Below, in pieces: positions 11,560 to 23,370 of a DNA stretch of 64,000 bases. How positions within the stretch are numbered: the first letter of the stretch is position 1; every line of letters begins with the position of its first letter. The position numbers and the translations under genes were made by a program. Origin of the DNA: Bidens hawaiensis (lineage: Eukaryota > Streptophyta > Magnoliopsida > Asterales > Asteraceae); the NCBI GenBank assembly GCA_021521415.1, contig JAIQDT010001117.1, forward strand, positions 1 through 64,000, written 5' to 3'. A model generated the notes under the pieces. The model made no database searches and was not told where the DNA came from. It saw nothing but the letters and a program-made list of their open reading frames with translations.

Positions 11560-13678
11560 AACCATTTAAACAAGGCTTCCCTTCCTTGAAGTTTGTCCTC
11601 CCATTTCGCTTATGAAAGACTCGAATCCGCCATCGAATGGTTTAGCATCAAGTAGCAAGGGTTCGTCTCCCATCATATGTCGGGTGCAATCACTATCTAA
11701 GTACCTAATACTATTGATAGTCCTCCTTGATTAACCCTGCATGCACTAAGCGTTTAAATAGACATGGATTCTCGGATTACTTTTGTTCCGGGAAGGTCGA
11801 CTGTAAACCGACCAAACTTTATTTTTTTTCCAGAAAACCATTTATTTCTTGTTGGAGCCTCACTTGATGAAGAACGGTCCTTAGGAATCCAAGTAAAAAC
11901 TTGTTCCTTGGTTTTTGCAATTTTGGACTTTTCTTTTGTTTTTGGTGAATCCTCAGACTTTACAGTCTTAGGACCCTTTTTGATTTTGAATCTATTTTCC
12001 AAAAAGGTGTCTTTTTGCGTTTTACTTTATTTAGTTTGGATCTCACATCCATTTCACTTGGTTCACTATCAGCTTGACCAGTCCTTGAATCAGGGCTACT
12101 AAAAGCTCCTTTTGGGGGACTGACTAAGCTGCCTTTGAATATCAAGCTGTTGCTTGAACCAGTGCTTTCAATGTCTTGCAAGGTGAGAAGAGTGACCACA
12201 CACAAAACAACACTTTCTCCTAGGAGCGCCATAGAACTCATCTGAATTATAATGTGGTTGGTGTGGTGGGAAAGATGATCCTTGGAAAGGAACATGATTA
12301 TAAAACACATTTGTGTAATATGGATCAACAAATTTTGTTGATAATGACCATAGTAGTTGTTATCACAGGAGTTGTATAACTGAGGATTTCTTAATTGATT
12401 GGTAGTTTGAGAAAATGATCGATTATTTGGTGGAACTTATTTACACGAAGTGCTTGCCTTTTCATTTTCAAAAACTTTACTTTCACTTGAATTACCCTCA
12501 GTCTCACAACTTGATGATGAACAACTTGATATGTTCACCTCAACAGGTCTACTTTCATTAACACATTTTTCAACAAAAGTTTCATCACAAACGGTTTCAT
12601 AATCACAACTCTTGTTCGTTTCCATCGACCCACTTTCTTCAACACAACCTGCTGAACATGATGAATCACCACTAGAATCAATAATTGCAGGTATTGGAGC
12701 AGTTGCTTTAGAAGCTGGAGGAATAAATTTTACTGGTTTTGGTACATGACCAATTCCATATACCATCTCTTCCTCGGGAAGAGTGTTATGACTAAAATGG
12801 GGCAGGCTAGTGTAATTATCATTCATGGGAGGGGGTACAGTTGAATAGTCATAGCCTAGACCCAACTTTTGTTTAGCACTCCTCTGTGCTCCAAGAATCT
12901 CATCTAACTGACCAGATGTTATTTCAAATCTTTCAACTGCTTTTTCGTGTTTCTCAGAAATTGCTTTGTAAACTGAAATTTCATTTTTCAAATTTTCATT
13001 TTCATCTTTCAACTTTGAAACTATGTCTTTGTAGTATACAACTTCCTGTTGTGTTTGAAAGATTTTTAGTTTGAGATTTGCAACATCATCATAGTGTGTT
13101 TTGATCTTAGTTGTGTAAATCTCATCAGCTTTAACATATTGTTTTTTCAGACTTTTCAACTGTGAGTCCTCTTTTAAAACAACATCATAGTTTTGTCTAT
13201 AGAACTCAACTTTATGAATGCAAGCTTGTGTTCACGGATTTGTGTGTACCTCGGGAAGGATATGACATGCATGACTGCTTTCACCTGCAGCACTTGTCCC
13301 AACTTTATTACTTGTCCCAACTTTATTTTCTTTGGACTGATTGTTCATTTGGAGCTTATCTTCCATTATTTCAAAAGACTTGATGGTAGAAGCCAACTCT
13401 GAGAGTGTTATGGTGTTCAGGTTTGTGGTTCTTTTGATGGTAACCACATTGATGTTCCATGTATAAGGCAGTGAATTCAACAGCTTCATGTTGATCTCAG
13501 ACAAACCATTGATGATACCGACACTTCTCATTTTAGTGACGAGTGACTCAAATCTGTTGATGAGAGAGACAACCGATTCTCTTTTAATATGTGTAAACAT
13601 GTCGGATTCTCCTTTTAACATTTTCTTTCGGCTTTCTCCCATATCCAGATTTCCATCAAGCTTAGGGTCGTAAGACAT
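11560..13678 (-). pseudogene. Gag and protease remnant of the copia-like element
   Basis: The minus-strand frame starts MSYDPKLDGNLD at 13678 and continues through a helical UBN2/Retrotran_gag type segment (SLINRFESLVTKMRS, LLNSLPYTW). A break near 13200 leads to a coiled coil (LKIFQTQQEV, LKDENENLKNEI) and a serine-rich tail at 13159-12437. Further frames at 12331-11754 are Lys/Ser-rich. Around 11700 the text SDCTRHMMGD resembles the protease active-site context, which is usually DSG-S/C-RHMTG; here the glycine of DSG is replaced by Asp. Several frames are needed to read it, so it is dead. Integrase and RT do not follow. Confidence 0.65.
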
Positions 13679-13689
13679 TTTTTTTAAAT

Positions 13690-14400
13690 TATTATTATTA
13701 TTATTTATTTATTTTTTAATTTGACACGACCCGACCGACTCGACTCAAATGACTCGACTCAAAAATTGACTTGAAAAACTTGAAACTCGACTTGAAAAAC
13801 TTGGCTCAAAAAACTCGAGTCGACTCAATACTTGACTTGAAAGACTCGACTCAAAAAACCTCAACAAAAAAAACTTAAATTTGAGTTGATTTGCATACTA
13901 GATCTGCAAATCTCAATTTCTTTTTTGTTTCTAAACACCTCTAATATACCATCATCGTCCCCTTTGACTTCGAGCTTTTCGCAGCCGCCTTCTTCGGAGC
14001 CTTTTTACTCGGAGTAGTCCTTGAAATACCAGATCTCAACTCCGGTCACCCATTATGCAGATGGGGATTTGCGATTAGTTTGGATAGTGGATGGTGTTTG
14101 GTTTGAGTTGGTGGTGTTTGGAAGTTGCGGCGAAGAGTGGGTGGTGGTGGCGGAGGTGTTCTTGAAGGGAAGGATAATGAGAAAGAATGCGAGATGGAAA
14201 GTTGCGAGTTGCGAAACGGGGTTGCAGGACGGATGCGAGAGGGACAGTGGTTGTGAGATGGGTCGGAAGATGGATGCGATTGAACTGGAATGTGGATCCG
14301 ATCGTATAGGAAAAAGGCGTTCGATTGGTTTTGAAGGTGGATGGATGCGAATTGTTTTGAAGGGAGGATGCAAATTGTTTTCTTTTTTTTTCTGTTTTTT
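13690..14400 (-). repeat. Leader of the element with iterated short words
   Basis: Between the primer-binding site and gag, the sense (minus) strand carries repeated TCGCA words (at least seven, 14060-14400). Closer to gag it has a GACTCGACTCAA/GACTTGAAAA low-complexity stretch (13720-13870). A plus-strand ORF across the first block is an artefact of the repeated words. Confidence 0.5.
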
Positions 14401-14804
14401 TTTTTTGCGAATTGTTTTGTGTGATGAAAACTTTGCTGATGCCACTTTCCACTTATCCCTTCCATTGACCCATAAATATGTTGACCGCTCAAAATATTGT
14501 AGATCTAGTATCCGTTGGACGTATCAAGCTTAGATTTGAATATTTTCGAACCAAGGTTAAACCATACAAAAAACACGATTTTAGATCTCACTGTTTTCGA
14601 ACAGATTTAAGATCCAACAAACTCCTTCCGGTTAGGCTTTTCTAACCGGTAATACTGTTATTTAATTAAAGTTGTTGGTAAAAAAAAGATCCAACAAACT
14701 CCTAAACCAAGTCCAAGCTCAAATCCAACAAAAAACTAAGATCAAAATCCGAAAAGTTTGACCCAAAAACCACAAAAAGTTGAGCCGAAAGCTCTGATAC
14801 CACG

Positions 14805-15139
14805 TGTAGGTCCTCTAGATGGATCTCACAACTTTACTCTGATCAATCCGTGTTGTTGGTTAGCGGAAATCACCGACAACACTCGGATCTCGGATCTTAG
14901 TTTGTTATTCTAAAAGAGAGGAGATGAGATGAGAGGTTTTGGAGAGAGAAACTTTATTTCAAATCTTTTAAGTTGTGTTGGAGTTATGTTTGGAGAAATG
15001 GGTAACTGACCATTTTATAGGGTACTTATTTTTTCAATACTACAAAATAAACGTACCGAGTATATACTACTATAACAACTAAAAACAAATTAAAACAACA
15101 TATACAATTCTAAAAACAATATAGAATATTGACCCTACA
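14805..15139 (-). repeat. LTR (5' LTR in element orientation)
   Basis: Second copy of the LTR at 8984. The minus-strand primer-binding site follows immediately at 14789-14804, which fixes the orientation. The target duplication CTAGT follows at 15140-15144. Confidence 0.9.
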
Positions 15140-15359
15140 CTAGTTAAATTTGATTAAGATTATAAATTAAATGATTGCAATAATTCAATAAATACTTTAA
15201 ATAAATAAAAGTACACAAGGACAATAAGGTCATAAAATAAGTTCTCATTCCTACCATTTTTTTTAAAGTCATGTCATATAATTACCAAATTATGTGGAAT
15301 ATTATATGTAACAAATTTTTATTTTTACATTCCGGAATTATATAACTATATAATTTCTC

Positions 15360-15601
15360 GAGCGGGGTCTTGTCTATAGATGCCACCACCTCAGCGAGGC
15401 TGCCGAATCAAATGGTCACAAGGACCATGTTTAAGTGCGAGCTTGGCTAGGGATTCATGTGGTTTTGGTCCAAGTTCAATGAGGCTGCCGTTGATGGGAA
15501 GGCTGACAGTGCTAGGAGGGAATCTCCTTTTCCCGTTAAGGTTGATCCCATGTAGCTAGGAAGAGTACAAGAATGATTGTGGGAAGTGTTATGACCTTCA
15601 T
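15360..15601 (-). pseudogene. CYP76-like P450, N-terminal scrap
   Basis: From ATG at 15601, with one frameshift in the anchor, the minus strand reads KRRFPPSTVSLPINGSL and [19 protein letters not shown], clearly the P450 proline hinge and first helix. It contains a stop and loses similarity after VVAS near 15375. It is 15 bp from the left end of no recognised element, but the copia-like element ends only 220 bp away. It may be the head of the gene whose exon 2 survives at 2768-3374, now about 12 kb apart; that is inference. Confidence 0.75.
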
Positions 15602-15637
15602 AGTCTCATTGACGATTTGATTGTTGTTATTTAATTA

Positions 15638-16346
15638 AGTTTTTTTAGCAAGTAAGTGTAGTTAGGAAAAATAATTATCAAATAGGGGTACTTTGAAAAA
15701 TAATTCCTAAAATGAGTGTTTTCTAATTTAATGTTCAAAAACAGTTAAAAAAGAAAATTCAAGCATCTCCCATTACTTCATCTTCTCCGGCTATAACCCT
15801 AACGATCGAAATTAAGAACTACATGCAGTTGAAATAATAATTAGTCGGAAAAGACTTATTACCCAACAAATTGTTTCACATGAAGACATCTAATAATCAA
15901 ACATTCAAATTAATTAAAACCAAATATGCATACATTCAAATATTTTTGTGAATCCCGCAATTGGCATTGACACGGCCGTGAATAGCCGGAAGAACACAAA
16001 CTTGTCGCCACCGTGAACCGCCATTGACATCCGTCTAACCGCCGGAATCGAAATCGACGTTTGCAGAGGCGCGGCGGTGAACACTCTAAAGAACACAAAC
16101 TTGTCACCGCCATGAACCGCCTTGACAGCCGCCTAAACTGCCAGAATTAGTATCGAGGTTTGCAGTAACGTCGCCGTGAACTGCCGGGTTCTACATCGGA
16201 GATGATGAAGTAATGGGAGTTGCTTGAGTTTTTTTCTTTTAATTGTTTTTGAACATTAAATTAGAAAACACCCATTTTGAAAATTACTTTTAAAAGTACC
16301 CATATTTAGTAAATATTTTTCCTAACTACACTTGGTAAAAAAAACT
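15638..16346. mobile_element. Mutator-like element with about 150-bp terminal inverted repeats
   Basis: The left end (GTTTTTTTAGCAAGTAAGTGTAGTTAGG and onward) and the reverse complement of the right end (GTTTTTTTTACCAAG...TGTAGTTAGG) match for about 150 bases, through the word CTCCCATTACTTCATC. The core (15950-16200) is much more GC-rich and contains two direct copies of a roughly 125-bp unit with ACACAAACTTGTC and GTGAACCGCC. No transposase is present. I could not find a clean 9-bp target duplication, so the class is inferred from TIR length. Confidence 0.65.
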
Positions 16347-16379
16347 CTCTATCATTAACTCTTTAGTTTTCCTCATTTA

Positions 16380-16790
16380 TTGTGTATTATTGAAACTTCT
16401 TGTAATGAGAAGTATACTCTATACACACAACCTTTCTCACTTAATTCACATGGTATCAGGACTTGTCCTCCCCTTCTTTCCCTCTAACTCCCACCACTGG
16501 TTATCTGCTGCCAATTATTTGGCATGGAAAAATCAGATGGTGCCCATTCTTACTTTCCAGAACTTGCTTTCTCATGGTGACGGCTTAACCATCCCAAACG
16601 CTTTCTATACTTCATGGACTGCTGATGATTAGAAAACGCACTGTTCTGATTCTTCATGCTGCTTTATCCGAGGAAGCCATCTCTGAAATTCTGGAACTCA
16701 CATCGGGTCGTCCCATTTGACTAATTCTTGAAAATGCTTATGCCAATGCTTCTATTTAAAGGATTCAAAACCTCCTGGACTAACTTAATT
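16380..16790 (+). mobile_element. 5' fragment of a copia element
   Basis: An LTR tail (CTTCTTGTAATGAGAAGTATA) is followed by TGGTATCAGGAC at 16450, a tRNA-iMet type primer-binding site. A gag start follows with NYLAWKNQMVPIL, typical of copia gag. A TAG at 16630 and loss of frame follow. The rest of the element is absent. Confidence 0.65.
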
Positions 16791-17206
16791 AGACAAACTA
16801 TAGGCTAGTCCACTTTTCTATAACAAAAATATATAAATGCATTCAATAATTCAATTTTTGTCTTTTTTTTAGACAAGATGAATGCAAATTTTTTTTCACA
16901 TAAATGTACGGGGTCCTTTAAGATACTTAGAAAAAAAATATATATGCATTCCATATTACAAGATTTTCCAATATATTATATTGCGTTTTGTATTACATAA
17001 TAGCTCATGGCATCTTGATATATATTTATAAATTATGAACATAAATGCTAATGCGAATAATAGAATTGCAACACCCAACATACACTTTTACACATGCTAG
17101 CCAACATACAACATACAACTTTACTTGTTATAGCAAACAAGTAAAAACTAGGTTGAACTGAACCTTGTTTGTCACAACTGAATGTCCATTTCACCTTATC
17201 TAGTCA

Positions 17207-19243
17207 CTAGATTAGGGGTATAGGGGTAGCAACAAGTGGTGTTGCTTTAAGCAATGCAAGGCCATAAGTATCACTCATGTCCATTTCTTCTGTAGCATGA
17301 GGAAGCTCCCAATCAAAATGATACACAAATGCAGCCACAATTAAACTTAACATCCTCTCAGCCAAAGGCATGCCCGGACACTTTCTTCGACCCGATCCAA
17401 ATGGTATGAACTCAAAATGTTGCCCCTTATAGTCACGCTTATCTTCCAAGAATCTTTCCGGCACAAACGCGGTTGGATTCTCCCAATATCTAGGGTCCCG
17501 CGCCATCGCCCATACGTTCACCACAAGTTGCGTGTTTTTTGGTATAACATAACTGCCTATTTTAACTTCAGTTTGAGTTATGTGAGGCGCTAGTATAGGT
17601 GACCCTGCATGAAGTCTCATGGTTTCCTTGATTACGGCTTGCAAGTAAGGCAAGTTAAGAGTTTTGGCTTCTTTAATCTTTCCATCTTCTTCCACTATTT
17701 GGCTCACTTCTTCACGAACTCTTAAAAACATATGAGGGTTGAGTAACAATTCAGACATAATCCATGTTGTAGTGCTTGCAATCGTGTCCGTTCCTGCTAC
17801 TAACACATCCTGTAATTTAGGCAAATAGAAAATAAATAATCTCACATTTTGTGTATTGGCCGATAATAATCTCACCTTTAAAAATCACTAGCTACCAACA
17901 GTCCAACCTTTCAAGTATTTTTGTCTCAATGGTCTTCCGTTAAAATACAGTTAACGTCATTACGTTTTTTTTTTTGAGTTTCAAACCAATGTTTTACGAA
18001 TTTTGATCGGAAGAAGGATATGGGTCAACTAATGTAAAACTTATCTCGAAACAGTGATTCAAATGGATTGATTTTTGTTAACTGGAAATTCAAACACGTA
18101 AAGTCATCTCTTTTAGGGGAAAAGTTAACCTAGGGTTTGCAACGATGCATAAGAGAGCAGACGGCTTTACGTGTTACCAATTTTAGTTTTTATGAATTTT
18201 TTTAAATTAAAACTACGTAGTTTTAATGAGTTTACTGTGTAAAGTTAAGCTTCTCACAGCACCGTATCTGGTTTTCCTTGGTCGAAGAATTTAGTAGGTC
18301 AATAGATCATTTTGATCATTTTCTCTTTTTTATAATATAACTTTTTAGATGAATAGATCATATTTACCACAGTTAAAGCCTTTATGTGCTTGACATTGAA
18401 ATCAGCTTCAATATGATCATCACAGTAGTCCAACATTGAATCAAACACATCGCCAAGCCTCGGCAACTTCGAATCTCGGTGCTTTACTCTCTCATCCACA
18501 TACCCTTCTACCATATCTTCCAACCAGACAAACGCCTCCTTCGCCTGCCGCCTTATATTCTGCGGATCAAACGATTTCAGCACGGGAAATACGTCTGCTA
18601 TGTTGGACTTCCCTTGCACCTCCATCGCGGTCTCCACGGCCGTCTTAAACTCGTGAATATTGTCATGCTCGTAGGTAGAGATAACATTCCGAGAAAAAAA
18701 CTTTCTCGAAAACTGGTTAAGTGCGACCGCAAACGCCAGCTCTCCTACGTCTACACCCGCTCTTTTTTGGCCCCGAAGGAATACCAACACTTCCTCCATC
18801 ACACTTTCCCTAAGGTCCATGAGTGTGTCTAGTTTATGTTGGCTAGTGAGACACATTCTAATGACTTTTCTAATGGTCTGCCATGTTTCATTTGTTGGTA
18901 TCCATAAAACCGCCATATCGGGGTGTTTTAGAGCGGTAACTGCGTGTGGGACAGGACGACCAGCGCAAGCCTCGTCATTGCGTAGGAGGATCTCTCTGGC
19001 GGCATCGGGTGTGGATGCTACCACAGTGGTGATACTGCCTAATTGGATGGTCATAAGTGGACCGTGTTTCTTGGCGAGCTTGGCAAGTGATTCATGGGGT
19101 TTGGGTCCAATATCGAGTAGGTTTCCGATGATCAGGAAGCCGATAGGGCCGGGAGGAAGTCTTCTTTTACGGTAAAGGTCGATAGCATGAAGGAGAAAGA
19201 AGAAGCAAATTATGGAAGAGAGAGTGAGATATAAGAAATCCAT
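17207..19243 (-). CDS. CYP76-like cytochrome P450 monooxygenase, apparently intact
   Basis: A membrane-anchored, heme-thiolate monooxygenase of the endoplasmic reticulum. Exon 1 is 19243-18368 and exon 2 is 17809-17207, giving 492 residues, normal for the family. The intron (18367-17810) has GT and AG ends. Visible features are the N-terminal anchor (about 2-23), proline hinge [10 protein letters not shown]-helix AGTDT (from 297), K-helix E354xxR357, PERF (409-412) and the FGSGRRKCPG loop with heme ligand Cys436. A TATA box (CTATAAATAG, minus strand) lies at 19288-19297, about 50 bp before the ATG. CYP76 members commonly hydroxylate monoterpenols or other terpenoids; the substrate here cannot be read from sequence. 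It is the only intact member of a local cluster of four copies. Confidence 0.88.
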
Positions 19244-19287
19244 TTGTTTCTTGTTAAAATGTAGTTTGTGTCTAGACTATACTTAAC

Positions 19288-19297
19288 TATTTATAGA
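19288..19297 (-). promoter_or_regulatory. TATA box of the intact P450
   Basis: CTATAAATAG on the minus strand, 45-54 bp upstream of the ATG. The spacing leaves a short 5' leader of roughly 20 nt. Confidence 0.6.
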
Positions 19298-19725
19298 GGT
19301 CGCTATAGTAACTAGAAGCTATTTCTAAAAGGATATCAAAACTTATTTTATTTTATTTTATTTAACAGCCAAATATATTATATATAAACCATTTTAAATG
19401 GAGATCAAACCCTAACCATTAATTTGAAGATAAACTGCCTTTAGATCATTCTCAACATATTCTCTACAAATATCCAAAGGAAAAAATTTGTAAAGTATAT
19501 GATATGATTATAAGTAGTTATGAGTATAGAAGAGGGAAAATGTTATACGAGAAAGTTAAATTTATGGTTTTACTGTTCACATCATATAATATTTTAATAT
19601 TTTCCAAAAGTGATTGTGAATGAAGGGGAGAAAAAATGATGATAAAAGTATAAAAGTGTATTATTTAATTGATTTAACTATAGTGATAGTGATTTTTAAT
19701 GTAATTCTATAATATATATATATAT

Positions 19726-20062
19726 ATAGGGTAAGGTTAAAATGAAAATCTACTTGAGTTGTGAAAACCCACGAAAACCCTATGTAACATAGTTTTTTTT
19801 TTGTTACATGTAATATATGTTGTAACATTTAATACAAAACATCGAAACATCAAAAAAAAATGTTTTGCTATTTTTTAACATTTTTTTACTAATTTTTATA
19901 TATGTTTTCAGGAGAGAGAAAAAGTTATATTTATATTTACATTTTTTATTCACTTTAACTGTGTACCACAAGATTTAAACATTAATTAAAAACATGTGGT
20001 TGAGAATGAGTTTCTAGAGTTTTCACAACTCAAATGAGTTTTAATTTTATACTTAGCCTATA
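19726..20062. mobile_element. MITE with about 45-bp terminal inverted repeats
   Basis: The left end reads AGGGTAAGGTTAAAATGAAAA, then CTTGAGTTGTGAAAAC. The right end reverse-complements to AGGCTAAGTATAAAATTAAAA, then TTTGAGTTGTGAAAAC. It is flanked by (TA)n on both sides, so the target duplication cannot be resolved. The interior is AT-rich and non-coding. Confidence 0.7.
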
Positions 20063-20067
20063 TATAT

Positions 20068-20390
20068 ATATTGAGAACCATGTTGAGTTGTAAGAACTTA
20101 AGAACTCTATTCTAGGCCCACATTTAATTAAATAGATTGGAATATGTGGTTGAGATTAAATCTGGCAAAAAAGTCAAAGTATAAGAGGGAATAAAAATGT
20201 AATTGGTTATACTAACTTTTACGTCCGTTACACATTTATAAAAAGTCGACTCGGTGCGTAAATAATTTTTACACATGTGTAATTTTTTTTGTGTAAATAT
20301 TACGCATGTGTAAAAAAAAATTCGTCACATTGAGTTCTTAAAACTCAAAGGAGTTCTCATTTGAAATCTCCCTTATATATATATATATAT
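20068..20390. mobile_element. Second MITE, adjacent to the first
   Basis: The left end GAGAACCATGTTGAGTTGTAAG matches the reverse complement of the right end, GAGAACTCCTTTGAGTTTTAAG, followed in both by AACTC. It shares the TTGAGTTGT word with the preceding MITE and is likewise bounded by (TA)n. Confidence 0.65.
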
Positions 20391-20589
20391 GATAGGGAAT
20401 GGATATATGGTAGGGAACTGAATGTGAATACTCTTACAATTTTTCTTTTATCTTCTCACAATTTTATTAATTATTATTGATAAAAAGAGAGAGAGAGAGA
20501 GAATTAATTGAGGCGTAGAGAACAATAATTTAATTTTTATATATTTTTTGAGTTGGTTTTTCTTGACCAAAAAAAAAGTTGTTGATTAA

Positions 20590-20865
20590 GAGCATTCTCA
20601 AACGATCCTCTATCCTCATCTTTATAATTACACTAAAAAACACTATATTTCTCTCTTCTGTTTAATTAAATAATATTTTTTTGTACTTTAATCAAAACAG
20701 TTTTTTCTCTCCACCCTATAATTTACAAAAAATCACTACCTTTTCCCCAAATTTACAAAAAATCACTATCTTTTCTCTCACCACCCTATAATTTACACTC
20801 AAAACTCCATCCTATAATTTACAAACTCCCCTCACAAAATTTTGAGGGATCAGATGAGAATGCTC
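20590..20865. mobile_element. Tourist/Harbinger-type MITE, TAA duplication
   Basis: Ends are GAGCATTCTCAAACGATCC and the reverse complement GAGCATTCTCATCTGATCC, flanked on both sides by TAA (20587-20589 and 20866-20868). The length of 276 bp, 3-bp duplication and AT-rich core with repeated AATTTACAAAAAATCACTA fit a PIF/Harbinger MITE. Confidence 0.8.
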
Positions 20866-20982
20866 TAAGACATATATATTTGGAGATTATATTTTTACAT
20901 AAGATTATACGAGACCATCCACTATAGTTGGTCATGAGGTTGAGAAAGTGAAAGTTGTTTTCCATCTTAAATCGAGCAATGT

Positions 20983-21627
20983 TAGGGCTGTCAATTTATG
21001 GCATGAACCTGTTAACACAACATGACAAGATACTACACGACACGGATTTTAGCAGGTTTGAGTTTGAGCTTAACAGGTTTCGTGTCTTAAACAGGTCGAC
21101 ATGTTTATATTTGTGTCCTAACAGGTTAAAGACCTGTTAACCTGCTAGTAACCTGTGTAGATTTTTATTTTAACACACGCACACACATTCCTAAAGTCTT
21201 AAACCTAAAGTCATACTTACAAACGACATTTCACTAATGCCTGTTAGAACCCAATATTATATTTTTTATGGATGTTGTAATTTGCTTTTAAGGTTTTTTG
21301 TCTCAAGTATGATATGGATTTGTCATCTTTTGTTTCAAGTATGTTAAAGATTTGTGGTTTTTTGTTTCAAATATGTTATTGATTATCTATTAGTTGAGAC
21401 TTTTATGCTCGTTTTGAAATTTTTGGTTTCGTTGCACACGTATTATTCATTGTGTCTTTAAACAGGTCTCTTAACAGGTTAACCTGCTGCTAAACAGGTT
21501 CGTGTTCGTGTTTGGAAAAAATGGCACAATTAGTTATCGTGCCGTGCTCGTGTTTAGCGTAACAGGTCATCGTGTTTTATCGTGTTGTGTCTTATCGTGT
21601 CGTGTCCGACATGTTATGATAGCCTTA
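20983..21627. mobile_element. Non-autonomous hAT element with AACAGGT iterons
   Basis: The terminal repeats TAGGGCTGTCAATTTATG and (reverse complement of right end) TAAGGCTATCATAACATG are flanked by a perfect 8-bp duplication AGCAATGT (20975-20982 and 21628-21635). Both subterminal regions carry many AACAGGT/ACCTGTT words plus CGTGT words on the right. Such arrays are the usual transposase-binding layout of hAT elements. No transposase ORF is present. Confidence 0.85.
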
Positions 21628-21635
21628 AGCAATGT

Positions 21636-22690
21636 AGTTCTAAACAGTGGTAACCTCGAAACGAGAACAATTGTAACCGGGAAGAAGAAACCCGCAGGTA
21701 GTGTTATGAAGTCAAATCCAAGAATCAAACTCAAAGAGGGGCGCGTGATAAAAGGTGTGAATGATCATGGAGGAACAATGAAAATAGGTATTGAGAGGGA
21801 GTGTAAAACTTAGTGCAGTACCAACTTGAAGGACCCGAATGGTTAATACGAAAAATATGAGAGTGATATAGAAGATCTCAAGTGACGGTTTGGTAGAGAT
21901 TCAAAGTTCAGAGACCAAGTTGAATAACTCTAGTTTGATTATATGTGTTATATAAACTCAACAAAAGTTTTATTTTTAGTTCGTAGTAGTAATTTTCATT
22001 CTTGTTTTTTATTAATAAAAAGAGCCGCATAAACGTTTTATGCAAGATCATGTTTGATGTTCTTGATTCACATATGACAAGTTTAACAAACTCAACTCTT
22101 TTCATGAAAGTTATAATTTTTATTTATTAAAGTTTTCAAGAACAATTTTTTTAAATTGAAGCCTTAACTCTTATCCAGAAACAATATTATTTTGAGTAAT
22201 AGCTTCTTTGTGTTTTTTAAATCAAAACTACATGCTTTTTAAAAATAACCTATTAAAATAATTAAATATCTTGTTTTAGTGGAACCGATGAACTAGAAAA
22301 AATGCTATTCGAATGTAAAAATTTTACAACATAAAAACAACTCATGATTTGCTTTTTGAATATTAAAATACACGTTTGCTTACTTTTTTCAAAATCAACT
22401 ATTTATTTTTTTATAAATCTTTAAAATATTAAAAATAGTTTCCTTTTATAAATATAGGTTTTAATAAAAATAAAGGTTATTTAACTCTTGAATGAAATGC
22501 TTTATTACAAAACTTTAAAAAATAAACCAATTTCGATAATAAAAAACTTTTTTTTGTTAAAAATATAAACTTTAAAAACACAAATTAATGTGCTTTTTTT
22601 TCTTAAAGATAAAACATGTTTTCCAAAATATTAAAACATCAGACGATGTTCCTATCTTTTTTAGAATAGGTTTATTTTATAAAAACTATA
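21636..22690. other. AT-rich intergenic
   Basis: Bases 21640-21815 hold an open stretch (KKPAGSVMKSNPRIKLKEGR) that I cannot assign. It may be a gene scrap, interrupted at its left by the hAT element. The remainder is AT-rich with no recognised structure. Confidence 0.4.
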
Positions 22691-22901
22691 TGTAGGGCCT
22701 GATTATGCGATAAAGTTATTTGTGTTATTTTGTTTTGTTATGGGTTGTATGTCGTTAGCTTTCGCTTTTTAGTTTATGTGTGTTTGGGCCAAAGGCCAGG
22801 CAATCAAAAGCCCATTGGACCGTAATAATATAATGATGCATGGCATATATAATGGAGGCATGTCCATGAATACAACCCAACTCTCTTTACCTTATCTTCT
22901 T

Positions 22902-23370
22902 CAATGTTGTAAAAGTAGGTTTACAAGGCCGAGTACTCGCTACAAGGTATGTCGCCGAGGCGAGTTTATTTAAGTCCGCCTAGTTACTAAGAATCGATCA
23001 AATGTGGCCAACCTCAGTCAAAATCGCATCTAATCAGTGAACTTGGGCCGATTTTGACCTAAAAAAAATAAAACATTATTTGTATTCCTATAATATTAAA
23101 GAGCAGATGTCATTTTTTTTAATTAATGATTAACAATTTTCAGAATTATTTATTATTTTAAAATGTATTTCTGTGATTTATATTGATATTCACCTATTTT
23201 GTTATAAATATTAGAAAACTTATGATGTTTGACATATATATAATATTCAAAATTAATTTTCTTTATATTTACCATGTTCTGGTACTCTCCGAGTACTCCC
23301 CGAATACTCTGAGTACACCCAACTCCCTAGTCAGCCGCCTAGGGTCCACCTAGCGACTTTTGCAACCTTG
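22902..23370. mobile_element. hAT MITE inside the 5' LTR
   Basis: Terminal repeats CAATGTTGTAAAAGT and (reverse complement of the right end) CAAGGTTGCAAAAGT are flanked by a perfect 8-bp duplication ATCTTCTT (22894-22901 and 23371-23378). Subterminal GAGTACTC words occur at both ends. Removing 477 bp restores an LTR resembling the 25092 copy. Confidence 0.85.

Larger units (their letters stand above)
8984..15139 (-). mobile_element. Complete-ended copia-like LTR retrotransposon, pol mostly lost
   Basis: Direct LTRs at 8984-9316 and 14805-15139 begin TGTAGG and end CCTACA. They are flanked by a perfect 5-bp duplication CTAGT (8979-8983 and 15140-15144). On the minus strand the primer-binding site TGGTATCAGAGCTTTC (tRNA-iMet type) abuts the LTR at about 14789-14804, and the purine tract AGAGGGAGATTG abuts the other LTR at about 9317-9328. 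Gag-like frames lie at 13678-12437 and 12331-11754, and a protease scrap near 11700. Integrase, RT and RNase H are not visible, so it is non-autonomous. The LTRs differ at roughly 25 of 335 positions by eye, so the insertion is fairly old. Confidence 0.9.

Noticed and set aside
14021..14533. 170-codon plus-strand ORF rich in Gly/Arg/Cys
   Set aside because: It overlaps the leader of a minus-strand retroelement. It is created by repeated GGATGCGA words, and three overlapping minus-strand ORFs exist over the same bases.
18436..19175. Three plus-strand ORFs opposite P450 exon 1
   Set aside because: Shadows of the intact P450 exon on the minus strand.
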